64,000 nt of DNA from an uncultured Pseudomonas sp. (GCF_913777995.1 NZ_CAJYVE010000042.1:60540-124539); one strand, 5' to 3'; shown: positions 36,869-53,429, counted from the stretch's first letter. The notes: a model not told the origin generated them from the letters alone. Numbers and translations are program-made.

Positions 36869-37492
36869 TTATTCCTGAATGACGTCGGCGCCCTTGGGAA
36901 TCTGGAACTGGAACTTGCCGGCGGGCACCGGTTCGTTGGCCTTGACGCCGGTGAACAGGATATTGGTGCGCTGGCCGACGTTGTCCACTAGTTGCATGTC
37001 GTTGATCAGGCCATTACGGAACGACAGGCGCAGGTTATCGAACAGGCTGTCCTTGGTCTTGGGCTTGAGCACGAAGTCGACTACACCACCGGCCTCCTTG
37101 GAGGTGATGTCGAAGCTTTCACTGATCTTCGACACGTCGCCGGACAACAGCAACGCCGGGGTCTGGGTCAGGCGCTGGTCGAGCGTCTTGATGGTCACCT
37201 GCTGCAGGTCCGGGTCCCAGAGGGTGACCTTCTTGCCGTCGGAGACCATCAGTTGTTCCTGGGGTGGGTCGGTATGCCAGTTGAACTGGCCGGGACGCTG
37301 CAGAATCATGCTGCCCTGGGCTTCCTGCAACTGGGTGCCGCCGCCGTCGAGGGTCATCTGCGAGAAACGCCCGCTGAGAGTCTGGGATTTTTCCAGCAGT
37401 TGGGTCAGGCGCGCCACGTCCTTGCCATCGGCATGGGCGGTCACGGCGGAAAGAGTCAGAGCAGTGGCGAGAAACATGCGGATAAGACGCAT
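36869..37492 (-). CDS. lolA: Outer-membrane lipoprotein carrier LolA
   Basis: Periplasmic chaperone of 207 residues carrying lipoproteins from LolCDE to LolB. The signal peptide is [21 protein letters not shown]. Mature sequence shows the half-barrel pattern [52 protein letters not shown]. Start 37492 is preceded by AGAGGA; longer open sequence upstream has no signal or ribosome site. The gap of 71 bases to ftsK and same orientation suggest cotranscription, the standard ftsK-lolA-rarA order. Confidence 0.95.
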   Translation of the reverse strand: MRLIRMFLATALTLSAVTAHADGKDVARLTQLLEKSQTLSGRFSQMTLDGGGTQLQEAQGSMILQRPGQFNWHTDPPQEQLMVSDGKKVTLWDPDLQQVTIKTLDQRLTQTPALLLSGDVSKISESFDITSKEAGGVVDFVLKPKTKDSLFDNLRLSFRNGLINDMQLVDNVGQRTNILFTGVKANEPVPAGKFQFQIPKGADVIQE

Positions 37493-37563
37493 GGGGGTCC
37501 TCTTTGAATTCGCTGTAAGGGCGGCGATGCACGATACACGGCATCGCCATTGAAACCCAGGGA

Positions 37564-40029
37564 TCAATCGCGCATCGGCGCCGGGGCGATCACTTCACGC
37601 GAGCCGTTGGAGTTCATGGGGGTGACCACACCGGCCATTTCCATGGCCTCGATCATCCGCGCCGCGCGGTTATAGCCGATCTTGAGCTTGCGCTGCACAG
37701 CTGAAATCGATGCCCGACGGCTCTCCAGCACGAAATTGACCGCCTCGTCATACAGGGCGTCGCTCTCGCTGTCATCGCCGTCGCCTCCGCCGCCGCCACC
37801 CTCGAAGCCGCTGCCGGCCTCTTCGACACCGGAGAGGATGTCGTCGTTGTAGTCGGGGGTGCCGCGCATTTTCCAGGCCTCAACCACGCGATGCACCTCG
37901 TCATCGGAGACGAAGGCACCATGGACGCGGATCGGCAGGCTGGTGCCCGGCGGCATGTAGAGCATGTCACCGTGACCGAGCAGCTGTTCGGCGCCGCCCT
38001 GGTCGATGATGGTCCGCGAGTCGATCTTGCTCGACACCTGGAACGCCATGCGGGTCGGGATGTTGGCCTTGATCAGACCGGTGATCACGTCCACCGATGG
38101 ACGCTGGGTAGCGAGGATCAGGTGGATCCCGGCGGCCCGCGCCTTCTGGGCGATCCGCGCGATGAGTTCTTCGACCTTCTTGCCGACGATCATCATCATG
38201 TCGGCGAATTCGTCGACCACCACCACGATGGTCGGCAGGGTGCTGAGCAACGGCGCCTCGTCGTGGATGCTTTCACGGCGGTACAACGGGTCGCTGACCG
38301 GTGTACCGGCCTCTTCGGCGTCCTTGATCTTGCGGTTGAAGCCGGCCAGGTTACGCACGCCCATGGCCGCCATCAGCTTGTAGCGCCGCTCCATCTCGGC
38401 GACGCTCCAGCGCAGCGCATTAGCGGCGTCCTTCATGTCGGTGACCACCGGGCACAGCAGGTGCGGAATGCCTTCGTAGATCGACAGTTCGAGCATCTTC
38501 GGGTCGATCATGATCAGCCGCGCATCTTCGGGCTTGGACTTGAACAGGATCGACAGGATCATGGCGTTGACCCCCACCGACTTACCGGAACCGGTGGTAC
38601 CGGCCACCAGCAGGTGCGGCATCTTGGCCAGGTCGGTGATGACCGGTCGGCCACCGATGTCATGGCCCAGGGCCAGGGTGACCGGCGACTTGGCGCTGTC
38701 GTACTCGGGCGTGGAAAGCACTTCCGAGAAACGCACGATCTGCCGGTCTTCGTTGGGAATCTCGATACCCACGGTGGTCTTGCCGGGGATCACCTCGACC
38801 ACCCGCACACTGGTCACCGCCAGCGAACGCGCCAGGTCCTTGGCCAGGTTGGCGATACGGCTGACCTTCACGCCGGCCGCCGGCTGGATCTCGTAGCGGG
38901 TAATCACCGGGCCGGGATGGATGGAGTCCACCGTCACTTCGACGCCGAACTCCTTGAGCTTGATTTCCAGCAGCTTGCCCACTGCATCGAGGGATTCCGG
39001 CGAATAGCTGAGGGCTTTCTTTTCCACCGGGTCGAGGATCGACAAAGGCGGCAAGGTGCCTTCCACGGCGCTGTCGACGAACAGCGGCGCCTGCTTTTCC
39101 TTCATCACCCGGTTGCTCGGCTCCGGAGCCTTGGCCGGGGTCGGTGGAATGATCGCCGGAGCGGTCTTGTCGCGCGGCTCCGCGACGGGCTTGGCGGCTG
39201 GCGCGGCAACCGGTGCGGCAGGCGCAGGCTTGGCGACCGGTGGCTGTTCGCGTTCGAAGACCTTGTCACGGGCACCCAGGGCCGGCTCGCGGCGCGCAGA
39301 GGCCTTGGGCTCGTGGCGTTCGTCTTCGAGTTGCAGGTCGACTTCGCGCAGCTTGACCACCATGTTGCGACGCTCGACCCGCGCCACCCACCAGCGGCTC
39401 ACGGCGCCTTGCAGCAACTCGAAAAGATCCAGGGTGATCTTGCCGGTGACGTCCATGACCTTGAACCAGGAAAGGTCGGTGAACACGGTGAGGCCAAACA
39501 GGAACAAGGCGATGAACAGCAAGGTGCTGCCCTGGATGTTCAGTGCGCGTTTGGCCAGGTCGCCGAGCACCTCGCCCAGCACACCGCCCGCCGAACCGGG
39601 AAAGCCGGCGGCGAAATGGAAGTGGATATGCGCCAGCGCGGCACCGGCCAATACCAGGAACACCAGGCCGATCAGGCGCCAGGAGAACAGCCAGCCGCTC
39701 CATTGCCAGGGCTCGTGACGCTGGCGGAACACCTGCCAGGCCTTGATGCCCAGTAACAGCGGGAAGATATAGGCAAAGTAGCCCAGGACCATGAACAGGA
39801 TGTCGGCACTGAAGGCACCGGCGCGGCCGGCGGCATTCTGCACCTGGGCGCCGTTGCTGCTGGTGTGGCTCCAGCCCGGATCGCTCTGGTCATAGGTCAG
39901 CAGGGCCATGATCAGGTACAGGCACAGGAAGCCGAAGGCGATCAGTGCCCCTTCCTTGAGTCGATAGTGCAGCTGCTGTCGCCAGAGGGGGACAGCCGCA
40001 GGTGCGGGTGCTGGAGTGGATTTCTTCAA
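37564..40029 (-). CDS. ftsK: DNA translocase FtsK
   Basis: 821-residue septal DNA pump that resolves chromosome dimers with XerCD. The N-terminus has about four or five transmembrane helices (residues 20-210), followed by an Ala/Pro/Lys-rich linker (about 250-330, shorter than in E. coli), then the motor with alpha, beta ([14 protein letters not shown] Walker [13 protein letters not shown] Walker B) and the C-terminal gamma winged helix that reads KOPS ([29 protein letters not shown]). Complete and of usual Pseudomonas length. Confidence 0.97.
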   Translation of the reverse strand: MKKSTPAPAPAAVPLWRQQLHYRLKEGALIAFGFLCLYLIMALLTYDQSDPGWSHTSSNGAQVQNAAGRAGAFSADILFMVLGYFAYIFPLLLGIKAWQVFRQRHEPWQWSGWLFSWRLIGLVFLVLAGAALAHIHFHFAAGFPGSAGGVLGEVLGDLAKRALNIQGSTLLFIALFLFGLTVFTDLSWFKVMDVTGKITLDLFELLQGAVSRWWVARVERRNMVVKLREVDLQLEDERHEPKASARREPALGARDKVFEREQPPVAKPAPAAPVAAPAAKPVAEPRDKTAPAIIPPTPAKAPEPSNRVMKEKQAPLFVDSAVEGTLPPLSILDPVEKKALSYSPESLDAVGKLLEIKLKEFGVEVTVDSIHPGPVITRYEIQPAAGVKVSRIANLAKDLARSLAVTSVRVVEVIPGKTTVGIEIPNEDRQIVRFSEVLSTPEYDSAKSPVTLALGHDIGGRPVITDLAKMPHLLVAGTTGSGKSVGVNAMILSILFKSKPEDARLIMIDPKMLELSIYEGIPHLLCPVVTDMKDAANALRWSVAEMERRYKLMAAMGVRNLAGFNRKIKDAEEAGTPVSDPLYRRESIHDEAPLLSTLPTIVVVVDEFADMMMIVGKKVEELIARIAQKARAAGIHLILATQRPSVDVITGLIKANIPTRMAFQVSSKIDSRTIIDQGGAEQLLGHGDMLYMPPGTSLPIRVHGAFVSDDEVHRVVEAWKMRGTPDYNDDILSGVEEAGSGFEGGGGGGDGDDSESDALYDEAVNFVLESRRASISAVQRKLKIGYNRAARMIEAMEMAGVVTPMNSNGSREVIAPAPMRD

Positions 40030-40414
40030 AACGCTCTAATTCCTGCGCAACAGCGCGAACATCTCATTTAACGACCAGTACGACGGCGACCCGACGCGAA
40101 CGGCAGCGCCTGGCTCAAGCCAGGCGACAGCATCGGACGCGTGACTTGAATCATAACGCGCAACGGGGGCATTGTACGCCCTTGGCCGCCTGCGGACATG
40201 GCGCAGCGCGCTACAAGTCTGGCGCGCAGCAGCTGGGTCTTCAAGCATCGCCGACGAGGCTCAATTTGAGCACGCATTCTCTTTCGTGACAAAGGCTTAT
40301 GAAGCAGGATTCATCCACGACATAGGTCAGGATAAACTCACGTCAACCTGGCTCTGACCATACCTGGCATACAGAGTTGCACATCTGCCCTCCCCTACCG
40401 AGAAATCTCGCCCC
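40030..40414. other. Intergenic region between ftsK and aat
   Basis: 385 bases carrying the divergent promoters. The clearest structure is a perfect 9-bp palindrome arm pair CGCCTGGCT (40107-40115) and AGCCAGGCG (40118-40126) on the ftsK side. I recall trxB occupying this position in P. aeruginosa; no trace of it is visible here. Confidence 0.5.
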
Positions 40415-41104
40415 ATGCTGACCTGGCTAAGACGCGACAGTCTGGAATTTCCACCGCTGCACAAGGCACTGCGTGAACCCAACGGGCTGCTGGCCGCTGG
40501 CGGCGACCTGTCTGCGCAGCGTCTGGTGCAGGCTTATCGCCACGGCTGCTTTCCGTGGTTTCAGGATGGCCAGCCGATCCTCTGGTGGTCGCCCGACCCA
40601 CGCACGGTGCTGCTGCCCGAACAGCTGCATGTCTCACGCAGCCTGGCCAAGCTGCTGCGCCAGCAACGCTACCGAGTGACCTTCGACCAGGACTTCGACG
40701 CAGTGATCGGCGCCTGCGCTGCGCCACGCAGCTATGCCCAGGGCACCTGGATCACCAATGGCATGCAAGATGCCTATCGCGAGCTGCACCGCCGCGGACA
40801 TGCCCACAGCGTTGAGGTGTGGCGGGGCGACGAACTGATCGGCGGACTCTACGGCCTGGCCATGGGCCGACTGTTCTTCGGCGAATCCATGTTCAGCCGC
40901 GCCGACAACGCATCCAAGGTTGGCTTCGCCACGCTGGTGGAGCACCTCGCGGCCTGGGGCTTCGTACTGATCGACTGCCAGATGCCGACCGACCACCTGC
41001 ACAGCCTCGGAGCCGGCCCCATCAGCCGCGCGGCATTCGCCGATTACCTGAACCGTTACATCGATGCCGAAAATAACGCCGACTGGTTGCCTAGGCGAGT
41101 TTGA
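40415..41104 (+). CDS. aat: Leucyl/phenylalanyl-tRNA-protein transferase
   Basis: 229-residue GNAT-like enzyme adding Leu or Phe to proteins with N-terminal Lys or Arg, making N-degrons for ClpS-ClpAP. Conserved motifs include [39 protein letters not shown] and [15 protein letters not shown]. All later components, bpt, clpS and clpA, are also in this window within 4 kb. The start is the only ATG giving full length. Confidence 0.96.
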   Translation: MLTWLRRDSLEFPPLHKALREPNGLLAAGGDLSAQRLVQAYRHGCFPWFQDGQPILWWSPDPRTVLLPEQLHVSRSLAKLLRQQRYRVTFDQDFDAVIGACAAPRSYAQGTWITNGMQDAYRELHRRGHAHSVEVWRGDELIGGLYGLAMGRLFFGESMFSRADNASKVGFATLVEHLAAWGFVLIDCQMPTDHLHSLGAGPISRAAFADYLNRYIDAENNADWLPRRV

Positions 41105-41153
41105 CAGGCTGGCTTACACTCTTGTCTATCGGCTTATGTAAACGGGGGCAATC

Positions 41154-41861
41154 ATGACAGAGCTGGCGCGGCTCAAGTTTTATGCCACTCAACCCCACTC
41201 CTGCAGCTACCTGCCCGAAGAACAGGCCACTACGCTGTTCCTCGATCCCAGCCAGCCCATGGACGTGCAGGTCTATGCCGATCTTTCGGACATGGGCTTT
41301 CGCCGCAGTGGCGATCACCTCTACCGACCGCACTGCCAGAACTGCAGCGCCTGCATACCGGCTCGCATCCCCGTCGACCTGTTCGTGCCCACCCGGCAGC
41401 AGAAGCGCATCATCAAGCGCAACGCCGACCTGGAAGTGCGCAGCGTCAAGCCGGTATTCACCCAGGAGTATTTCGACCTCTACCAGCGCTACATCGAGCA
41501 ACGCCATGCCGACGGCGACATGTACCCGCCCAGCCGCGATCAGTTCACCACCTTCCTAGTGCGCGACCTGCCCTTCTCGCGCTTCTACGAGTTCCGCGCC
41601 GAAGGCCGCCTGATGGCCGTTGCGGTCACCGACCTGCTGCCCAACGGACTTTCAGCGGTGTACACCTTCTATGATCCCGACGAAGAGCGGCGCAGCCTCG
41701 GGCGCTATGCGATTCTCTGGCAGGTTGCGGAAACCGCGCGCCTGCATCTTCACGCGGTCTATCTTGGCTACTGGATAAAGAACTGCAAGAAGATGAACTA
41801 CAAGACCCAATATCGACCCATCGAACTGCTGACCAATCAAAGATGGGTCACTCTGTATTGA
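41154..41861 (+). CDS. bpt: Aspartate/glutamate leucyltransferase (Bpt, Ate1-like)
   Basis: 235-residue transferase adding Leu to N-terminal Asp or Glu. The cysteine-rich N-domain ([15 protein letters not shown], then [18 protein letters not shown]) and the core [12 protein letters not shown] and [24 protein letters not shown] are diagnostic for the bacterial ATE family. It follows aat by 49 bases and is probably cotranscribed, giving one unit for both N-end transferases. Confidence 0.95.
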   Translation: MTELARLKFYATQPHSCSYLPEEQATTLFLDPSQPMDVQVYADLSDMGFRRSGDHLYRPHCQNCSACIPARIPVDLFVPTRQQKRIIKRNADLEVRSVKPVFTQEYFDLYQRYIEQRHADGDMYPPSRDQFTTFLVRDLPFSRFYEFRAEGRLMAVAVTDLLPNGLSAVYTFYDPDEERRSLGRYAILWQVAETARLHLHAVYLGYWIKNCKKMNYKTQYRPIELLTNQRWVTLY

Positions 41862-41962
41862 AGTCCTTGGCTTGACAGGCCTTTTTCGGGCACAATGCAC
41901 GCCGCTTTTGCCTGGCGCCACTTGCACCGGGCCACTCATTTGATACCCGAGGGCTTTACTGC

Positions 41963-42181
41963 ATGTCGAAAGAAGACAGCTTCGAAATGGAAGGCACTGT
42001 CGTCGACACCCTGCCCAACACCATGTTTCGCGTGGAGTTGGAAAATGGGCACGTCGTAACCGCGCATATCTCCGGCAAGATGCGCAAGAACTACATCCGT
42101 ATTCTGACCGGTGACAAGGTGCGCGTTGAACTGACGCCCTACGACCTGAGCAAAGGGCGTATCACCTACCGCGCTCGCTGA
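41963..42181 (+). CDS. infA: Translation initiation factor IF-1
   Basis: 72-residue S1/OB-fold protein that occupies the ribosomal A site at initiation ([53 protein letters not shown]...). It is a perfect family-length match. A TTGACA -35 element at 41872 lies in its 100-base leader, suggesting its own promoter downstream of bpt. Confidence 0.98.
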
Positions 42182-42194
42182 TCGCGTAAGCTTC

Positions 42195-42231
42195 AAACGA
42201 CAAAGCCCGGCAATGCCGGGCTTTGTCGTTT
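42195..42231. terminator. Bidirectional terminator with 17-bp perfect stem
   Basis: AAACGACAAAGCCCGGC (42195-42211), loop AAT, then its exact complement (42215-42231). The A/T ends give a U run in either direction, serving convergent infA and clpA. Confidence 0.9.
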
Positions 42232-42272
42232 CTGCAGGATCGCTACCCGTCCCTTGCGGGACGGGCAGACGG

Positions 42273-44546
42273 TCAGGCCATTTCCGCCGTGGTTTCGAAG
42301 TCGAAGGTGATCTCGCCATCCTTGACATCGATATGCACCACACCGCCATGCTCGGACAGCTCGCCGAACAGGATCTCCTCGGCCAACGGCCGCTTGATGC
42401 GATCCTGGATGAGCCGCGCCATCGGCCGCGCGCCCATCGCCGCATCGTAACCGCCCTGGGCCAGCCAGCTGCGTGCCGCATCGGACACTTCGAGCAACAC
42501 GCGCTTGTCTTCCAGTTGCGCCTGCAGTTCGGTGAGGAACTTGTCCACCACGCTCTTGATGACTTCGTGGCTGAGGCGACCGAACTGGATGATGGTATCC
42601 AGACGGTTGCGGAACTCCGGCGTGAAGCTCTTCTTGATCACTTCCATGGCATCCGAGGAGTGATCCTGCTGGGTGAAGCCAATGGAAGCCCGCGAGGCGG
42701 TTTCCGCGCCAGCGTTGGTGGTCATGATCAGGATCACATTGCGAAAGTCCGCCTTGCGCCCGTTGTTGTCGGTCAGGGTGCCGTGGTCCATGACCTGCAG
42801 CAGCAGGTTGAAGACCTCGGGGTGCGCCTTCTCGATTTCATCGAGCAGCAGTACGCAGTGCGGCTGCTTGGTGATGGCCTCGGTCAACAGGCCGCCCTGG
42901 TCGAAACCGACGTAGCCCGGAGGCGCACCGATCAGCCGCGAGACGGTATGCCGTTCCATGTACTCGGACATGTCGAAGCGCACCAGCTCGACGCCCAGCG
43001 CCTTGGCCAATTGCCGCGCCGCCTCGGTCTTGCCGACACCGGTAGGCCCGGCGAACAGGAACGAGCCGACTGGCTTGTCTGGCGACTTGAGCCCGGCGCG
43101 AGAAAGCTTGATGGCGGTAGCCAGCGAGTCGATGGCCGCATCCTGCCCGAACACGGTGAGCTTGAGGTCGCGCTCCAGATTGCGCAGCAGCTCTTTGTCG
43201 GAGCTGTTGACGTGCTTGGGCGGAATACGCGCGATCTTGGCAACGATGTCCTCGACCTGCGCCACCTCGATGCGCTTGACGCGCTGTTCGACGGGTTGCA
43301 GACGCTGGTAGGCGCCCGCCTCGTCAATGACGTCGATGGCCTTGTCGGGCATGTGCCGGTCATTGATGTAGCGCGAAGCCAGTTCGGCGGCGGCGCGTAG
43401 CGCCTCGTCGCTGTATTCGATGGCGTGGTGCTGCTCGAAACGCCCCTTGAGCCCCTTGAGGATGCCAATGGTGTCTTCCACGGAAGGCTCGGACACGTCG
43501 ACCTTCTGGAAGCGCCGCGCCAGGGCACGGTCCTTCTCGAAGATGCCGCGGAATTCCTGGAAGGTGGTGGAACCTATACAGCGGATCTCACCGGAAGACA
43601 GCAGCGGCTTGAGCAGGTTGGAGGCATCCATGACGCCACCCGAGGCGGCACCGGCACCGATGATGGTGTGAATCTCGTCGATGAACAGGATGGCATGCGG
43701 CCGCTTGCGCAGCTCGTTGAGCAGCGCCTTGAAACGCTTCTCGAAGTCACCGCGGTACTTGGTGCCGGCCAGCAGCGCGCCAAGGTCCAGGGAGTACACC
43801 ACGCTGCCAGCCAGCAGGTCCGGCACCTGGTTGTCGACGATACGCTTGGCCAGACCTTCGGCGATGGCGGTCTTGCCCACCCCAGCCTCACCGACCAGCA
43901 GCGGGTTGTTCTTGCGACGACGGGCGAGAATCTGCGCCACACGCTCGACTTCCTGCTCACGACCGACCAGCGGGTCGATACGCCCCTGGCGCGCCTGTTC
44001 GTTCAGGTTGCTGGCATAGGCATCCAGAGGATTGCCCGAGGAAGAAGCCTCACCGCCCTCGTCGTCCTGCATATCTTGCTCACCTTCGGAAGAGTGTTCG
44101 CCATGCCCCGGAACCTTGGAGATTCCATGAGCGATGTAGTTGACGACATCGATCCGGGCCACGCTCTGCTGCTTGAGCAGAAACACAGCCTGGCTTTCCT
44201 GTTCACTGAAGATGGCGACCAGCACGTTGGCACCGGTCACTTCACGCTTTCCGGAACTCTGCACATGGAAGACAGCGCGCTGCAGAACGCGCTGGAAGCC
44301 GAGGGTCGGCTGGGTCTCGCGATCCTCGTCGTGTACGGGGATCAGCGGCGTGGTGGAGTCGATGAACTCTTGCAAATCGTGTTTGAGCTTATCGAGGTTG
44401 GCACCGCACGCACGCAGGACGGTGGCGGCGGCTTCGTTGTCCAGCAAGGCCAGGAGAAGGTGCTCGACAGTCATGAACTCATGACGCTTGGAGCGCGCCT
44501 CCTTGAAGGCCAGATTAAGGGTGACTTCGAGCTCACGGTTTAACAT
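42273..44546 (-). CDS. clpA: ATP-dependent Clp protease ATP-binding subunit ClpA
   Basis: 757-residue Hsp100 unfoldase for ClpP. The N-terminal ClpS-binding domain (1-145) precedes AAA domain 1 (Walker [11 protein letters not shown], Walker [12 protein letters not shown]) and AAA domain 2 (Walker [10 protein letters not shown], Walker [12 protein letters not shown]). The P-loop partner for ClpP docking should be the IGF-type loop, seen as SIGFTQQD (about 645). It is transcribed after clpS from the same side; the 30-base gap indicates one operon. Confidence 0.97.
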   Translation of the reverse strand: MLNRELEVTLNLAFKEARSKRHEFMTVEHLLLALLDNEAAATVLRACGANLDKLKHDLQEFIDSTTPLIPVHDEDRETQPTLGFQRVLQRAVFHVQSSGKREVTGANVLVAIFSEQESQAVFLLKQQSVARIDVVNYIAHGISKVPGHGEHSSEGEQDMQDDEGGEASSSGNPLDAYASNLNEQARQGRIDPLVGREQEVERVAQILARRRKNNPLLVGEAGVGKTAIAEGLAKRIVDNQVPDLLAGSVVYSLDLGALLAGTKYRGDFEKRFKALLNELRKRPHAILFIDEIHTIIGAGAASGGVMDASNLLKPLLSSGEIRCIGSTTFQEFRGIFEKDRALARRFQKVDVSEPSVEDTIGILKGLKGRFEQHHAIEYSDEALRAAAELASRYINDRHMPDKAIDVIDEAGAYQRLQPVEQRVKRIEVAQVEDIVAKIARIPPKHVNSSDKELLRNLERDLKLTVFGQDAAIDSLATAIKLSRAGLKSPDKPVGSFLFAGPTGVGKTEAARQLAKALGVELVRFDMSEYMERHTVSRLIGAPPGYVGFDQGGLLTEAITKQPHCVLLLDEIEKAHPEVFNLLLQVMDHGTLTDNNGRKADFRNVILIMTTNAGAETASRASIGFTQQDHSSDAMEVIKKSFTPEFRNRLDTIIQFGRLSHEVIKSVVDKFLTELQAQLEDKRVLLEVSDAARSWLAQGGYDAAMGARPMARLIQDRIKRPLAEEILFGELSEHGGVVHIDVKDGEITFDFETTAEMA

Positions 44547-44576
44547 AGCTTCACCTCATACCCAAGTGGTCGGCGT

Positions 44577-44939
44577 TTAACCGTCCTTCTCGATCTCACA
44601 GAGTAACGGATGCTGACTTTCCCTGGCGTACTGATTGACCTGCATGGCTTTGGTTTCGGCGATATCACGGGTATATAACCCACATACCGCCCGGCCTTCA
44701 GTATGAACGGTCAGCATGATCTTGGTAGCCAGCTCGCGATTCAGGTTGAAGAACACCTCCAGCACTTCGACAACGAAATCCATTGGCGTGTAGTCATCGT
44801 TGAACAACACCACCTTGTACATCGGCGGCGCCTGCAGACTCGGCCGCGCTTCCTGCACTGCCACTCCGGCTGCGTCATCCTCATGGGGACGCTGCTCGTC
44901 CTGATTGAATGTTAGTCGAATCTCGCTGATTGCATGCAT
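44577..44939 (-). CDS. clpS: Clp adaptor protein ClpS
   Basis: 120-residue adaptor that captures N-degron substrates and passes them to ClpA. The N-terminal flexible tail is followed by the fold motif [23 protein letters not shown] (about residues 42-64), whose DDYTPM segment forms the N-degron pocket, and [19 protein letters not shown]. Complete. It is divergent from cspD. Confidence 0.96.
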   Translation of the reverse strand: MHAISEIRLTFNQDEQRPHEDDAAGVAVQEARPSLQAPPMYKVVLFNDDYTPMDFVVEVLEVFFNLNRELATKIMLTVHTEGRAVCGLYTRDIAETKAMQVNQYARESQHPLLCEIEKDG

Positions 44940-45175
44940 GGGAAAACGTTCGTTTCGAAAAGGGGGCTGGTTGAACTAATAGCCAATGGCCGGTGTCAGA
45001 TCGGCGTTGTAAAACGTACTGCCGCATGACCTTGACTATCAGCTAAACGGTGTTACAAACAATAGAGCCCACATTGGGTAAAAAGGGTCCGCGCAGTCAA
45101 CCAAAATTTTTTTCAGGTATGGCGGATTGAGGTGGATGATACTCCAGACGGAGTCCTTTGCAGAGGGATATGGCT

Positions 45176-45448
45176 ATGTTCAGTGGTAAAGTCAAGTGGT
45201 TCAATAATGCAAAAGGCTATGGATTTATCCTTGCCGACGGCCGGGATGAAGATCTGTTCGCACATTATTCAGCTATTCAAATGGATGGTTACAAGACGCT
45301 CAAAGCAGGCCAGCCGGTCAACTTCGAGATTATCCAAGGGCCCAAGGGTCTGCACGCCGTCAACATTTCGCCTGCTGCGGTGACTGCCGCCAAGGCAGCT
45401 GAGACGTCAGGCGCAGTGTCCCCCAAGACCTCCAATGTGCCAGCCTGA
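45176..45448 (+). CDS. cspD: Cold-shock-domain protein CspD
   Basis: 90-residue single-strand nucleic-acid-binding protein that inhibits replication in stationary phase in E. coli. The cold-shock fold is intact (MFSGKVKWFNNAKGYGFILA, DLFAHYSAIQMDGY, GPKGLHAVNI), followed by an Ala/Thr-rich tail of 20 residues. The ATG at 45176 is preferred over one at 45170: AGAGGG is eight bases from the former but only two from the latter. Confidence 0.93.
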   Translation: MFSGKVKWFNNAKGYGFILADGRDEDLFAHYSAIQMDGYKTLKAGQPVNFEIIQGPKGLHAVNISPAAVTAAKAAETSGAVSPKTSNVPA

Positions 45449-45488
45449 GGCGAACCACCACAAACGCCAGCCATGATATAGATGGCAA

Positions 45489-45512
45489 GCCGGTTCAGCA
45501 GTTCGAACCGGC
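45489..45512. terminator. Possible weak terminator between cspD and icd
   Basis: GCCGGTTC, 8-base loop, GAACCGGC, between the convergent 3' ends. There is no T run, so efficiency is doubtful. Confidence 0.4.
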
Positions 45513-45532
45513 CGTTCGGAAGACCCTCCTCG

Positions 45533-46789
45533 CTACATCCTCGCGATCACCTCTTCACCGAAGCCAGAGCAGGACACCTGCCGTGCGTCAGGCATCAAGC
45601 GTGCGAAATCATAGGTAACGGTTTTCGCGGCAATCGCCCCCTCCACCCCCTGCAACACCCGCCGGGCCGCTTCCCCCCATCCGAGGTGACGCAGCAGCAT
45701 TTCCGCCGAGAGAATCAATGACCCTGGATTGACCTGATTCTTGCCCGCATAACGCGGCGCCGTGCCATGGGTCGCTTCGAACATCGCCACCTGATCCGAC
45801 AGATTGGCGCCCGGGGCAATGCCAATACCCCCCACCTGCGCCGCCAGCGCATCAGAGAGGTAATCCCCATTGAGGTTGAGGGTGGCAATCACGTCGTAAT
45901 CCGCCGGACGCAAAAGCACCTGCTGCAACATGGCATCGGCGATTACATCCTTGACCACCACCTCCCTGCCCGTCTTCGGGTTGACGAAGCGCATCCACGG
46001 CCCGCCGTCCAGCAGGGCAGCGCCGAACTCCTCGACCGCCAGCTCATAAGCCCATTCCTTGAAGGCTCCTTCGGTGAACTTCATGATGTTGCCCTTGTGG
46101 ACGATGGTCAGCGAGCGACGATCCTCCTCCACCACGTAGCGCAGCGCCTTGCGTACCAGGCGGCGGGTACCCTCGCGTGAGACAGGCTTGATACCGATGC
46201 CGCAATCCTCCTCGAAGCGCAGCGAGGTGACGCCCATGTCTTGCTTCAGAAAACGGATCACCCGCCCGGCCTGCGCCGACCCCGCCGGCCATTCGATGCC
46301 CGCGTAGATGTCCTCGGCGTTTTCGCGAAAGATCACCATATCCACCGCTTCCGGCGCCTTCATCGGGCTCGGCACCCCGGTGAACCAGCGCACCGGACGC
46401 AGGCACACATAAAGGTCGAGCTGCTGGCGCAGGGCGACGTTCAACGAGCGGATGCCGCCGCCGACCGGGGTGGTCAACGGGCCCTTGATGGATACCAGGT
46501 GATGCCTCAGCGCCTCCAGCGTCTCGCTCGGCAGCCAGCTGTCGGGATCGTAGATGCGGGTGGCCTTCTCGCCGGCGTAGACCTCCATCCAGGCGATCCG
46601 TCGCTGTCCGCCGTAGGCCTTGGCCACGGCGGCATCCACGACCTTGCACATGACCGGCGTGATATCCACACCGATGCCGTCGCCTTCTATATAAGGAATG
46701 ATGGGTTGATCGGGAACCTTGAGGCTGTGATCCGGGTTGGCGGTGATCCGCTCGCCGAACCCGGGCGGGGTTATCTTCGTGTATTTCAT
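45533..46789 (-). CDS. icd: NADP-dependent isocitrate dehydrogenase, dimeric type I
   Basis: 418-residue TCA-cycle enzyme converting isocitrate to 2-oxoglutarate. The N-terminus is [15 protein letters not shown]; the regulatory serine region [12 protein letters not shown], target of AceK phosphorylation in E. coli, is conserved, as is the NADP site ([37 protein letters not shown]). ATG 46789 has GGAG six bases upstream; an ATG at 46801 lacks one. It is divergent from the second isocitrate dehydrogenase, idh. Confidence 0.96.
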   Translation of the reverse strand: MKYTKITPPGFGERITANPDHSLKVPDQPIIPYIEGDGIGVDITPVMCKVVDAAVAKAYGGQRRIAWMEVYAGEKATRIYDPDSWLPSETLEALRHHLVSIKGPLTTPVGGGIRSLNVALRQQLDLYVCLRPVRWFTGVPSPMKAPEAVDMVIFRENAEDIYAGIEWPAGSAQAGRVIRFLKQDMGVTSLRFEEDCGIGIKPVSREGTRRLVRKALRYVVEEDRRSLTIVHKGNIMKFTEGAFKEWAYELAVEEFGAALLDGGPWMRFVNPKTGREVVVKDVIADAMLQQVLLRPADYDVIATLNLNGDYLSDALAAQVGGIGIAPGANLSDQVAMFEATHGTAPRYAGKNQVNPGSLILSAEMLLRHLGWGEAARRVLQGVEGAIAAKTVTYDFARLMPDARQVSCSGFGEEVIARM

Positions 46790-49471
<2,682 letters not shown>

Positions 49472-49493
49472 GGCGAAACGCTGCAACACGAAG

Positions 49494-49519
49494 ACCCCGG
49501 CCCTCTGGCTGGGGTTTTT
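49494..49519 (+). terminator. Terminator after idh
   Basis: ACCCCGGCC, loop CTCT, GGCTGGGGT with one G-U pair, then five T. Confidence 0.8.
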
Positions 49520-49640
49520 CGTTTCAGGACCCATATTCCGAACGGCCCGGCATTGGCTTTGACGCGCCAGTGCGCCCCGCTCTTGCAACTGGCCACTGGC
49601 GGCGCCATATAGTGCTCATCATTTCCATAAGGCTTCCTCC

Positions 49641-50087
49641 ATGACCTGGCATGCCCATGTAACTGTCGCCACCCTTGTCGAAGACCAGGGACGCTTCCTG
49701 TTCGTCGAGGAACTGCAGAACGGCCAAGCGGTCCTCAACCAGCCCGCTGGCCACCTGGACCCGAACGAAAGCCTGCAGCGTGCCGCCGTGCGCGAAACCC
49801 TCGAAGAGACCGGCTGGGACGTCGAACTCACCGGCGTGGTCGGCATTTACCTGTACACCGCCCCGAGCAACGGCGTGACCTACCAGCGCATCTGCTTTGC
49901 CGCCAAGGCCTTGCGCCATCACCCGGAGGCCCGACTTGACGATGGGATCATCGGCCCACGCTGGCTGACCCGCGATGAACTGCTGGAGCAACGCCCACGC
50001 TGGCGCAGCGAACTGGTACTGCGCTGTGTGGATGACTACCTGCACGGCGAACGCTTCAGTCTCGAGCTGCTGCGCGACAAGGCGTGA
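49641..50087 (+). CDS. nudJ: NUDIX hydrolase NudJ
   Basis: 148-residue phosphatase of the NudJ type, which acts on thiamine pyrophosphate precursors and nucleoside triphosphates in E. coli. The NUDIX box is intact: GHLDPNESLQRAAVRETLEETGW (Gly-x5-Glu-x7-Arg-Glu-x2-Glu-Glu). The order nudJ-mnmA-hflD-purB matches other gammaproteobacteria. The in vivo substrate is unproven. Confidence 0.88.
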   Translation: MTWHAHVTVATLVEDQGRFLFVEELQNGQAVLNQPAGHLDPNESLQRAAVRETLEETGWDVELTGVVGIYLYTAPSNGVTYQRICFAAKALRHHPEARLDDGIIGPRWLTRDELLEQRPRWRSELVLRCVDDYLHGERFSLELLRDKA

Positions 50088-50105
50088 GACGACAAAGCGC
50101 TGGCC

Positions 50106-50114
50106 TGATAGAAT
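50106..50114 (+). promoter_or_regulatory. Extended -10 promoter element before mnmA
   Basis: TGATAGAAT (TG at 50106-50107, TAGAAT at 50109-50114) lies 34 bases before the mnmA start in the 60-base gap after nudJ. No good -35 is present, as is common with extended -10 promoters. Confidence 0.4.
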
Positions 50115-50147
50115 CGCGTCCTTTTCACCATAGCTGTCGAATACCCC

Positions 50148-51277
50148 ATGCCCGATTCCACCCTTGCGAACACAGATAAACCACGCGTCATCGTCGGCAT
50201 GTCCGGCGGCGTGGACTCTTCCGTTTCCGCCGTCCTGCTGCTGGAGCAGGGTTATCAGGTGGAAGGCCTGTTCATGAAGAACTGGGAAGAAGACGACGGC
50301 ACCGAATACTGCACCGCCAAGGAAGATCTGGCCGACGCCCAGGCCGTGTGCGACCGTATCGGCATCAAGCTGCACACCGCCAACTTCGCCGCCGAATACT
50401 GGGACAACGTCTTCGAACACTTCCTGGAAGAATACAAGGCTGGCCGCACGCCCAACCCGGACATCCTCTGCAACCGGGAAATCAAGTTCAAGGCGTTCCT
50501 CGACTACGCCCTGAGCCTGGGCGCTGACCTGATCGCCACCGGCCATTACGTGCGCCGCCGTGACCTCGACGGGCGCAGCGAACTGCTCAAGGGCCTGGAC
50601 CCCAACAAGGACCAGAGCTACTTCCTGCATGCCGTCGGCGGCGAACAGATCGCCCGCACGCTGTTCCCCGTTGGCGAACTGGAAAAGCCGCAAGTGCGCG
50701 CCATTGCCGAGAGGCACGGCCTGGCCACTGCCCGCAAGAAAGACTCCACAGGTATCTGCTTCATCGGCGAGCGTCGCTTCACCGATTTCCTGCGCCAGTA
50801 CCTGCCCGCCCAACCCGGCGAGATCAAGACCACCGAGGGCGAGGTCATCGGCCGTCACGCCGGACTGATGTACCACACCATCGGCCAGCGTCAGGGCCTG
50901 GGCATCGGCGGCCTCAAGGACGCCGGTGACGAGCCGTGGTACGTCCTGGAAAAGGACCTGGAACACAATGAACTGATCGTCGGCCAAGGCAACGACCACC
51001 CTTGGCTGTTCTCCCGTGCGTTGCTGGCCTCGCAGATCTTCTGGGTCAACCCCGTCGACCTTTCCACCCCGCGCCGCCTGACCGCCAAGGTCCGCTACCG
51101 CCAGGCTGACCAGGCCTGCACCCTGGAACAGACGGCGGACGGCTACCGCGCCGTGTTCGACGAGCCGCAGCGCGCCGTGACCCCGGGCCAGTCAGTGGTG
51201 TTCTACGACGGCGAAATCTGCCTGGGTGGCGGCGTGATCGAAGTGGCCGAACCCTGGAGCAGCAAGGATATGGCGCG

Positions 51278-51281
<4 letters not shown>
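50148..51281 (+). CDS. mnmA: tRNA-uridine 2-sulfurtransferase MnmA
   Basis: 377-residue ATP-dependent thiolase that makes 2-thiouridine-34 in tRNA-Lys, -Glu and -Gln, using sulfur from TusE. The PP-loop [10 protein letters not shown] is near residue 22, the catalytic cysteines are in [10 protein letters not shown] and [13 protein letters not shown], and the C-terminal beta-barrel follows. It overlaps hflD by four bases. The donor proteins TusDCBE are encoded at 28.9-30.3 kb in the window. Confidence 0.97.
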
Positions 51282-53387
<2,106 letters not shown>

Positions 53388-53403
53388 CCTGCGCCCAGCG
53401 AAC

Positions 53404-53429
53404 AACGCCCGGCCCAGCCGGGCGTTTTT
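53404..53429 (+). terminator. Terminator after purB
   Basis: AACGCCCGGC, loop CCA, GCCGGGCGTT then three further T; 10-bp perfect stem. Confidence 0.88.
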
